A stretch of 64,000 nucleotides of DNA, taken from Pinus tabuliformis. Its lineage: Eukaryota; Streptophyta; Pinopsida; Pinales; Pinaceae. Both the position numbers and the translations under genes were made by a program. The stretch's first letter is position 1; every line of letters starts with the position of its first letter. The stretch is from the NCBI GenBank assembly GCA_031772625.1, contig CM062815.1:602380505-602444504 (forward strand), given 5' to 3'. Below the pieces are notes generated by a model. That model saw only the letters and a program-made list of their open reading frames with translations, was not told the DNA's origin and did no database searches. Shown piece after piece: positions 55,447 through 64,000 of this stretch.

Positions 55447-58400
55447 TCAAGCATCGAACAAGTGAGGGTATAGCTGTCTCACTTGTTCGATCTCTATCCA
55501 TCTTGCACTACTTGGATTTGAACCCTTGAGTCCAATCTTGAGGTACTCAACATATCCCCTGCACGTCATCCTCACCTTCTGGTCCAGAACTGTGTCTTCT
55601 TGTAATTCATTGAGATATTCAGGTAACAGATCATCAATAGAAGGCAATTGACTCTGCTCTTTGGGATCTTCAATTAATGAATGTTCAAATAGTCTCAAGT
55701 TGTCTACATTAACGACTGAGTAGATGTGCATGTAAGCTGGTAAATCAAGGCGAAAAGCATTCTCACTAATTTTCTCAAGTATCTTGAAAGGTCCATACCT
55801 TATTGGCTTTAGCTTTTTACCTTCACCTTGCATTCTGTCTTTGTTGATATATAGCTAGACTTGATCACCAACTTGGAAACTATGCTCCATCTGATACTTT
55901 TCATGCCTTGCCTTGTACTTGGCTTTGCTCTTTTCCAGTTGTTCCTGTACTGCCTGGTGAATCTCTTGGATTTGTTCAATGAACTTGGTTGCCTTGTCCA
56001 CATCACTGTGTCCATCAACTACTATGTCTTTACCAAAGACAAAATCCAAGGGAGACCTTGGTGTGAAACCAAAATAGGTCTCAAAAGGAGATCTCTGTGT
56101 GGAAGAATGTTTTGCTTGGTTGTAAGCATGCTGCACATAACACAAATGTTGATCCCAAAGTTTGGGATGCTTGTTGCAATAGCCTTTGAGCAACTGGATC
56201 ACTGTCCTGTTGACCACTTTTGTTTGGCCATCTATTTGTGGATGAAAGACTGTGATTTTCTTCAGTTTGGTGTCCATCAGTTCCTACAGACTTGACCAAA
56301 ACTTCCCAACAAATTGGGAATCTCGATCAGATACAATGGAAGTGAGTAATTCGAAATGAACCCATACATGCTGAAAGAACAACTTTACGGTTTGTTCAAC
56401 TGTAATTTGTTTATTACAAGGTATCAAAATACACATTTTGCTGAACCTATCCACAACAACATATAAATATTCATGATCTTTCCTAGATTTAGGAAGTCCT
56501 CCAGCAAAGTCCGTGGAAACACTTTCCCAAGGATGAGAAGGAACCGGTAGTGGAGTGTACAAGCCTAGTTTTCTATTGTTGGGCTTGCTTTTAGCACACA
56601 TGGTACACCCTCTTACATATCTAGAAACTGTCTCATTCATTTTTGGCCAATAACAAAATCTTTGCAGCTGTGCAACCATTTTACTTACCCCAAAGTGACC
56701 TGATATTAGGGAAGTGTGTGCTTCTCGAATTATCTTTACTCTTTCAGTTTGTGGAATGCATAACTTTCCACAATGATACAAAAGTTGGTCCTTAATATGA
56801 TAATCTAATTCTTCTAACCGTTTTCCTTGACTTAAAGTTGCATATACATCTTTAAAATCTATATCTTGAGCATATTGTTCAATATAGTTCTCATGCAATA
56901 CTGAATTATGCTTAAGTATAGTAGATGCATTTATAATTGGTGTAGATAACATATCTGCAACTTTATTGTGTATTCCATTTTTATATCTAATGACTAAATG
57001 AAATTGTTGTAGAAAACCCATCCATATATAGTGTCTTGATTGCTGCAAATTAGTTTGGGAGTGTAGATATTGAAGTGGTTGATGATCAGTATGTATAACT
57101 CTCTTTGCCCATTAAGTAATGTTTCCACTTTTTCACACTCTGTACTAATGCATAAAATTCTTTATCATATGTGGGATAGTTAACTAATGCAGAATTAAAT
57201 GTCTCAGAATGATAACATATGGGTTTACCATGCTGTATCAACACTAATCTCATGGCATAGTCACTGGCATCTGTTTGGATCTCAAATGGTATTTGAAGAT
57301 TGGGCAGTGCTAGTACTGGTGCTATACTAATCTTTTCTTTCAAGGTGTTGAAGGCTTTCTGCTATTTTCCTCCCCACTGAAACACCTTGTTCAATCATGT
57401 TAAATCATGTAAGGGAGCTGCAATTAAGGAAAAGTTAGAAATGAACTTTCTCCAATATTGTGCTGCTCCTAAGAAGCTTCCAACTTCTATAGCAGATTTG
57501 GGTTTAGGCCAGTTTACAATGACTACAACTTTAGAGGGATGTATCTTCAATTCACCACCCCTTACTATATGTCCCAAATAATTCAAAGATGTTTTGCCAA
57601 ATTCACATTTTGAGAGTTTAACATAAAGTTTTTCTCTTTTCAAAACATCTAGTGTCTACTTAACATGCTTTAAATGTTTTTCCCATGTTTTGCTAAATAT
57701 AAGAATGTCATCCAGATATACAATAACAAAATCATTAAGAAAAGGTCCAAGTACATTATTCATTACTCTCATGAAAGTAGTAGGAGCATTAGTTAAGCCA
57801 AAAGGCATAACCAACCACTCATACAATCCCTGCTTTGTTTTGAAAGCAGTCTTACATGCATCTTGTTCTGCAACTCTGACCTGATGATAGCCACTATGCA
57901 AGTCCAATTTGGAAAAATAAACAACTTCCTTTAACTGATCTAATAGATCATCTATGCGAGGAAGGGGATAACAATTTTTGATCGTTATCTTATTCAGTGC
58001 TCGGTAATCAATGCACATTCTCCACGAGCCATCTTTCTTTTTCACCAAAACGATTGGAGATCCACATGGTGATGTGCTAGGTCGGATGAACCCCTTATCG
58101 AGCAAATCCTATACCTGCTTCTTGATTTCTGCATTCTCTAAAGCAGACAACCTGTACATTCCTATGTTAGGCAATGGAGCATCTTGCTGCAAATTAATAT
58201 CATGCAATATTTCCTTTTTGGGTGGCAGACCTTTAGGTTCTTGAAACAAGATATCATATTCTGAAACAACTTTTTCTAAATCAGCTTTTTGTTGAGCATC
58301 ACAGCCCTCAAATACATTGGTTTTATCAGGTTTCTTTTCCTTTACAACCATCAGTAAAAATTGTTTGTATGAATTTATAATTTGTTTCATATGCCCTGAG

Positions 58401-58927
58401 TTTATGAGAGTATAATTATTCTTGAGCTTATGAGCTCTTACAATATATTTGATTCCATCTTTAACGAGTAGATACTTATTCTCAGCTCTATAGAAAATAG
58501 CTTTTCTATCATACAGGTAGGGACTTCTTAACACAATTCCACATATATCCAAAGGAACTATATCTAACTCAACCACATCTACAAATGCTGACCCAAAAGA
58601 AAAATTAAGTTTACATTGTCTAGTCACTTGTAGTCGTGCTTTATAACATAACCAACCAAATGGATATGGCTTCTTGTGAGGTGTAGTCAGTAATCCCAAC
58701 TTCTTTACAATTGCTTCAGAAATTAAATTTACTTGTGAGCCACTATCAAACAAAGTATCAATCTTTTGATGATTGGAAATAACTCGAATATGAAAAAGCT
58801 CATGTCTTTTCCTCTCATTTTCTTCATTATTAGTAGATTGTGCAGAATTACTAGTAAATGCTTCATAATTTTTACCTTTTATACTGGTAGCTGCAATGGT
58901 TGTTTCATCTCCTGAGTCTGACCCCAA
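55447..58927 (-). pseudogene. Pol of internal copy 2: protease, RT, RNase H, integrase (broken)
   Basis: Better frame than copy 1: from 58927 to 57086 one frame holds the protease (TLFDSGSQVNLIS, active-site Asp intact) and the RT ([13 protein letters not shown]), interrupted only by stops near 58107, 57655 and 57393. A two-base loss near 57100 (AACTCTCTTT against AACTGTCTCTTT in copy 1) then shifts the frame within RNase H. The integrase pieces at 57048-56284 and 56277-55855 keep the zinc finger and SDRDSQF but have DGQTKVVNR with Lys in place of Glu. The tail at 55833-55447 matches that of copy 1. Confidence 0.88.
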
Positions 58928-59095
58928 ATCTTTCTGAATAGCTGCATCAGTCTTCTTCCTCTTTCCCTCGAACTTCTTAGGTCTCAGCTCTGGATGTAGA
59001 ATCCAACAGTGCTCATCATCATGCCCATCCTTCTTACAGTGAGTGCATGAAGACTTGCTTTTCTATACAGTGTTGGCCTTCCTCTCTTTCCATTT

Positions 59096-60016
59096 CTATT
59101 TTCTTTTCTCCTTATTCTTGCTTGCAGTGGGTTTGGATGATCCCCCAACTTCTGGGTTCCCATTCTTTCCTCTAGCTTCTAGATGCGTAGCTTGAACATA
59201 TACCTCATCTATACTAGTGGGATTAAACATGAGGATAGTGTGCCTCATGTAGCTATGTAGACCACCTATGTACTTCAACAGAGTCTCAGGTGAGTCTATA
59301 GAAATTCCTAGAATCAAAGCTCTTTTCCTAAATTCTTAGGTGTAACCTTGTACACTTTTCCCTTTCAATTGGCGAAGAGTTTGCCAGCTCATCATAGCTT
59401 GCTGCATGTAAGCTAGTGGATAGAACTTATTTTTTATTGAGGAAACAAATTCACTCTAGACAGAAAGAATCTTACCATGTTTCTTCATGTCATCTTGTGT
59501 CTTGCCTTCCCACCATACCAAGGTAGTGCCTCCAAGGCATAAGCTGGCCAACTGAATCTTACTCTTGTCTGAGTCAATACTCTGCACTCTGAAATAAACA
59601 TCAATCTATCTGATTCAATTATCTAGCTTCTCTGCATTCAACTCTCCATCATATATGGGTAAGTCAAGTTTAACATCTAATTTAATCAAAGATGTCTTCT
59701 TTTAATGTTCAGGGCTATTAGGAGGCGTGAGGAATTTTTCTTCTTTCCCTTTGCCTTTGGAGTGGTCATGGGGGAGAGACTCTTCTACTCCTTTGTCTTA
59801 TTTGGAGCTTGATGCATCTTCATCTCTACGTTTCTTATAGTCCCTATACATTTCCTTCACCATGGATTTCAGGGTCATAAAACTATCCATGAACTGGGGG
59901 TCTGATTCCAAGGGATTTTCTCTTGACATTTTCCTCTTAGAATAGACTCTTCAGATTTCCAGGTTAGTTTCAGCCAATTCTCCTTCTCCTAATTTAAGCT
60001 TTGATCTAGTTAGCAT
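59096..60016 (-). pseudogene. Gag of internal copy 2
   Basis: Same gag as copy 1, more decayed. ATG at 60016 aligned with that of copy 1. The clean end piece at 59317-59096 has PTSIDEVYVQATHLEARG and the SKPTASKNKEKRK tail. Stops at the same codons as copy 1 (GYT*EFR, and the TAG codons in the EKRK*KW and TV*KSK segments) are seen here too. Confidence 0.82.
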
Positions 60017-60056
60017 TCAACAACAAAATCCAACACAAGCTTGTCTAACCTTAACA

Positions 60057-60076
60057 ACCTAGCCGCTCTGATACCA
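60057..60076 (-). other. Primer binding site, tRNA-Met, internal copy 2
   Basis: TGGTATCAGAGCGGCTAGGT in element sense, two bases inside LTR 3. Intact. Confidence 0.88.
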
Positions 60077-60078
60077 CT

Positions 60079-61610
60079 TGATCTAAAATCACCTGTAGAT
60101 GACATCAAAGAATTAATGAAGGTATTACAAACTCATGTGCTGGGGTGTGCCCATGTTATTTTATGCAATGGATCGATAAGATTGAGAAATACACAGACAC
60201 TGAAACAGTAAGAGAAACACATTAAGCACATAAACACAACAAGTTTAATAAGGAGTTCACTCAATCCTCCTGGGCTACGTCTCCTGGTCCAGCCTTCAAT
60301 GGTGGCCTTTTTATTGTGTCTTAAAGTAGAGTTTTTACAATAAGGAGCTCAATTTGAGTCTCACTCAATAGATGATGATCAGTAGGATTGTACTTGGATC
60401 CCCCAAGTCTCTAGAGTTCACAGATTCTCCTTACTGAATCTCGACCTCAACTAGTCTCAATGGTATGAGTCCAATCTGGCACTCAATACCTGACAGGTAT
60501 TCACAAAAGAGTTTGCTTGAACCTCTCAAGCCTTCTCTGGAGTTCACAAACTCTCAGACTCTCTCTGTCTCTGTCTGGCTTGATGCTGCCTTTGCTCTGC
60601 AAGTCAACTCGACTTCTCTGTTCTCTATAATTCACTTTCTCTTGTCTCTTGGCTTTCTGTTTCTATCTTTTTCTACTCCTCTTACTCTCTGTCTGTTCAT
60701 GGCTTAAAGTTAATTTTCTCCTTGACTATTCATTTCTGCTTCCCGGTTCTCTAGATCTCTTACCTCTGTCTGCTTGATTTCCCCTCCTCTGCGTCATCAT
60801 CACTGTGTAATGCTTCACAGAGAGTTGGCCACCTGTTTCCTCATGAATTGAGTGTTAGTTCTCTTTGAACAGTCGTTATTTCTGTTGCTCCAAGATTGCT
60901 CGTGAAATTGATTCCTCTGCTGACTCATCATGCCAGAGCTCAAATCTTATGTGACTCAGCCTATTTCCCAGTTTAATCCAGTCATCTATCGGATCATTTC
61001 TCTGCTATTGATTTGGAGCCTCTAGATCCTACGGTCTCCGTCCATATCGGGTGGGTAAGTAGCATGACCTTTACCCGTTCGATGTGAGCAGTTTTCTCTC
61101 TCATCCGCTGGACACGTGTAACCCAGTGTATGGCATCGGGCAGGACTCATTCAAACCCGCTTACCGCTTGAAGCCCTTCCGATATCCTGCTGGTTTTAGC
61201 GTGGGACCCGTCCTTTTGACGGATTCGGCGAGTTCCGTATGGTTTTGTGCTTTCCTCGTGACCAAGCGCTTGGGGGATTTGCTTCACTGAGGGGGACACC
61301 CTGCAATACGTGATTAGCGCTTTAGCGATACACGATATGCGATTAGCGCTTTAGTGCTAATCGCGTATCAGAAACTACCTCTATTTCTGGATTTGACCTC
61401 TCGTTTGTCAATTTGTGCTAGCGCGCAGTCACCATGGGCCAACTGTCTGCGCACTTTGACCGAGGGTCCTCGTTGTTCCTTTCTGACTAGAAATTGCCAT
61501 TGTTTAGAGGTTATTTCTGATAAGCTCGATATCCATAAGACTTTGAAGCTTGATATAATATGAAACAGTCATCAAAACTTAGAGAATGTTTAAGGATCCA
61601 ATTCAGATCA
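60079..61610 (-). repeat. LTR 3 of the triple-LTR array (1,532 bp)
   Basis: Starts TGATCTAAAATC and ends CCAATTCAGATCA, followed by ATAAA. It is the terminal 5' LTR. It is longer than the other two mainly because of a segment at 61303-61369 with a repeated GATTAGCGCTTTAG and a hairpin. Confidence 0.92.
61303..61369. repeat. GATTAGCGCTTTAG direct repeat and hairpin inside LTR 3
   Basis: GATTAGCGCTTTAG occurs at 61312 and 61341; the second copy continues into a palindrome, CGATTAGC...GCTAATCG. LTR 2 keeps a short trace (TGATATGC) and LTR 1 almost none, so the segment was probably ancestral and lost in the other two. Confidence 0.7.
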
Positions 61611-61615
61611 ATAAA

Positions 61616-62370
61616 AGAAATACATCTAATAGCACCCTAATCTACAAACTGAAATGAAACATACAAATACAAGTAAAGAGGAGCTTGGTTGCTTGGATTA
61701 GGTCCTAAACCAAGAGCTTCAGCCCTCTGAGGTAACTCAGTGCTAGCTCAAAAAGGATTCCATCTTTATTATCAAAACAATAACAAGATTACATGAAACT
61801 GTCACAAAAAAATAAGCTCGAAGTTGGAGCACGGTTTACATAAGAAAAAATCCAACAAAAATCTGACCCTAGTGAGGCCCTAGGCCCCTCTAATTATACA
61901 AATGAAGCTACCCACAACTTCCTTAAAAACAAGGAGGCTTGGCTCCCAAAACTCGAGATAATCATTAGTCATCCTCCACTTGCTTGGCTGCCTTCTAGTG
62001 CATGATTCAGCTGCTTGTATTCCGAGCTGAATGAAGGGGAATTAGAAGTGAGGAGTAATAAATGAGGGGGATTCCCTCCTATAAGTCCTCTCCTTTGTCC
62101 ACTTCAAGGTATTGTTGCCATTTGTCTATTGGATCCTTGACTTTGACCTCAAAACTCATCAATAATCTGCATTAAGTAAATGTTAGACCACATGGTACAA
62201 TAACTAACTCAACTCACTCTATAAGCATAAATATAATAAAAAAATCATACAATAAGCTAAGAGAATGGTTGTGTTGACTAGGTTAGGAGGTAAAATGAGC
62301 CCATATAATTACCCATTTATGAGGCTCATCATCACCCCCTATTGAAGGTGTTGCTCATCCTTTGATCAAG
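61616..62370. other. Non-coding DNA left of the coiled-coil pseudogene
   Basis: No gene recognised; short A-rich and AT-rich words. Could be 3' untranslated or LTR sequence belonging to the frame at 62371-64000. Confidence 0.45.
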
Positions 62371-64000
62371 TTAGTCCATCTCTTCATATTTTATGGCCCT
62401 GGTGGCCTCCATAGCATCCCAGGCTTCTGATGTGGTCTGCTCTTCTTTGTTATAGAATCCTACCTTCCTGTTTATCTCTTCCCACTGTTCCTCGTCTTCT
62501 TCTTCTCTTCTACCTTCCAGCATGCCTAACAACAGTGGGGGGCTTAGTTTGAGGCCAATCTAGTTGACCTTCAGCCTCTACATGGAGCACTTATACATTG
62601 GCACTCTTCTTAATGCCTCCTTTAGCCTCATGGGGGAATGATATTCCCTGATATGCAAACTGTGTGGTAAGGTGTTCCATCTCCTCATGCATGCATGCAC
62701 ACAGTCATCCCCAAGTAGCCTTTGCATATCCTCAAAGTGTGCAATAGCTTGTGCTTGATTGTTTAGATATCTAGGGGCAATCTAAGGATCATTGGAAAGC
62801 AGGGTGTGTGTGTTGATGACTGCCATGGGATTTGATGGCTTAGCTCTTATCATTAATGGCTCATTCTACTCGTTTATCATCAATCTTTTTATTTCTGCTG
62901 CCCTCAACTCTTCATGATTCATCCATGAGGCCATGGCCATTAGTTGTAGGTCCCCTAGCCTGGAATTGGAGTCCCACACATTCATGTCTGTGAGGGCCAT
63001 GTTATGTAGGTAGAATTATGCCATATTTTCCTTATCCTCTGATGTGCTTTGGTCACATAGATCCATAAACTGCCTGTAATCTTGGAAGGGCATTATGCCT
63101 CTTTGTGCCAGAGTCTTTATCTGGAATTGTAACCATTGGTCCTTGAGATATAGGCCATAGGATTTTGCTAGTGTTCTACATTGCAATGCCTCCATGGATA
63201 AGCTGGCCATGCATGCCAGCTGAGTCTCTTTCTCTTGCAGCTACCTCCTTAACAATTCATTTTCAGTTTCAAGGTGGCTTCTTGTAATTGCTTCCCTGTC
63301 TTTGAGAGCACTCAACTCTCTGCCCATTTCTCTGAGTTTGTTTTCCATATGGCCAATATCCTCAACTCCTTTGGATTTGGCTATTTGCATCCACCTATGT
63401 GTTCTTATTCTTTCTTTCTCTAATTCAAAGAATAGTGGAATTGCAAATTTTTGTGGGATTATCCTTCCTCCATCAAGTAGATTGTAATAGGAGGCAAGAC
63501 TAGGTTGGGGATCAGGGTCTTGTAGCTCTGTTGCTTCCTCCTTTACCTGTGGCTATCCTTCCATCCTTTTATCAAGTTTTTGGGTCTCCTATAGTTTTTA
63601 TAGAGTCTCTTGTAGAACTGTCTGAGCCTCCTATAGGACTGTTTTTGGGTCCCGTAGTACTACCTTCTCCTTCCATGTGAAAGATATAGGAGTCCCCCTT
63701 TCATATGTGATAGGTGTCTTGGAAGGGGATTCTTTCCCCTTGGCAGAGGGTGAATCTTCAACTGTAATTGGCATTTTTGAAGAGGGCTGAGGTTTGCCTG
63801 TTTTGATTCTTGTGCTCTTCCTAGCCCTGAAATACATGGAGGCCTATCTTTTCCTCTTTTTCTTTGGCTTGATTGGTGTACTGAGGGCAGTGAGGGCAGC
63901 TGTTGCCTCCCTTTCCAGAGTCTCAGGGGACTCTTCTCCTTGTTCTGCCTTTTCTGCCTCTTTTTCTCCTCCTTCTGTCTATTTTCTCTCTGTTTCTTCC
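62371..64000 (-). pseudogene. Unrecognised coiled-coil protein, 5' part beyond the window
   Basis: On the minus strand a coding pattern can be followed from the window edge to a TAA at 62373-62371, mostly in one frame with several stops. In order: an acidic and Lys-rich region (EEKEAEKAEQGEE, then KPKKKRKR), a Pro/Ser/Thr/Lys-rich region (63837-63631), PQKFAIPLFFELEKERIRT, a coiled coil (ENKLREMGRELSALKDR, then HLETENELLRR), a clean helical piece (63210-63016, SMEALQCRTLAKSYGL), and an acidic C-terminus with EEEDEEQWEEINRK. No known domain seen. Its style (charged N-terminus, linker, coiled coil) resembles the LTR-encoded protein at 24-27 kb, but I see no sequence match. Probably transposon-borne. 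Confidence 0.6.

Larger units (their letters stand above)
47773..61610 (-). mobile_element. Gypsy element in LTR-internal-LTR-internal-LTR form
   Basis: Minus-strand gypsy array: LTR 47773-49250, internal copy 1 49251-53917, LTR 53918-55401, internal copy 2 55402-60078, LTR 60079-61610. A single duplication ATAAA lies outside the whole (47768-47772 and 61611-61615), and none is found at the inner borders, so one insertion later gained a second unit by unequal exchange. Gag, protease, RT, RNase H and integrase occur in both copies; the integrase tail looks chromodomain-like. Priming is by tRNA-Met. Both copies are dead. Confidence 0.92.

Overview
The window looks like repeat-rich nuclear DNA of a seed plant; a large-genome gymnosperm is my guess, at low confidence. 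Evidence: an L-type lectin receptor kinase with no introns, a LOB-domain gene remnant, an L1-type LINE carrying an RNase H domain, a chromodomain Ty3/gypsy element, a Tat/Ogre-like gypsy element with an extra archaeal-type RNase H, and Ty1/copia debris. There are no operons and no bacterial features. About four fifths of the window is transposable-element DNA. The only host gene that looks intact is the lectin receptor kinase at 8138-10033 (+).

Layout. 1-5661: an L1-type LINE on the minus strand (ORF1, then ORF2 with endonuclease, reverse transcriptase and RNase H), its 3' end cut by the window edge and broken mostly by nonsense codons. 5662-8137: AT-rich upstream DNA. 8138-10033: the receptor kinase, with tRNA-like A and B boxes starting exactly at its stop codon. 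10797-11547: two copies of a short poly(A)-tailed retroposon with perfect target-site duplications and unusually rich RNA folding potential. 11734-15210: two tandem units of a copia LTR plus the 3' end of copia pol; the second is split by a 0.9 kb retroposon, and the first serves as its empty site. 15905-17230: decayed copia RT/RNase H. 19034-19389: LOB-domain pseudogene exon. 20590-21275: copia integrase remnant.

23346-46003 is one giant LTR retrotransposon (22.66 kb, minus strand, TSD CATGG). Its LTRs are about 4.79 kb and each contains a decayed frame of about 1,020 codons for an unrecognised protein. Its internal order is gag, protease, archaeal-type RNase H, RT with its own RNase H, integrase. 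A young Reina-like chromovirus (30135-36041, plus strand, TSD GCAAA) sits inside its integrase gene. 47768-61615 is a gypsy element in the rare form LTR-internal-LTR-internal-LTR, with one TSD (ATAAA) outside the whole array; both internal copies share the same nonsense codons and the same integrase Glu-to-Lys change, so the array was probably duplicated after insertion and decay. 62371-64000 holds a broken frame for another unrecognised coiled-coil protein running off the right edge.

The host genes do not form a pathway. The best candidate for something undescribed is the long protein frame inside the 4.8 kb LTRs. Next are the archaeal-type RNase H placed before the RT and the structured poly(A) retroposon at 10.8-11.5 kb.
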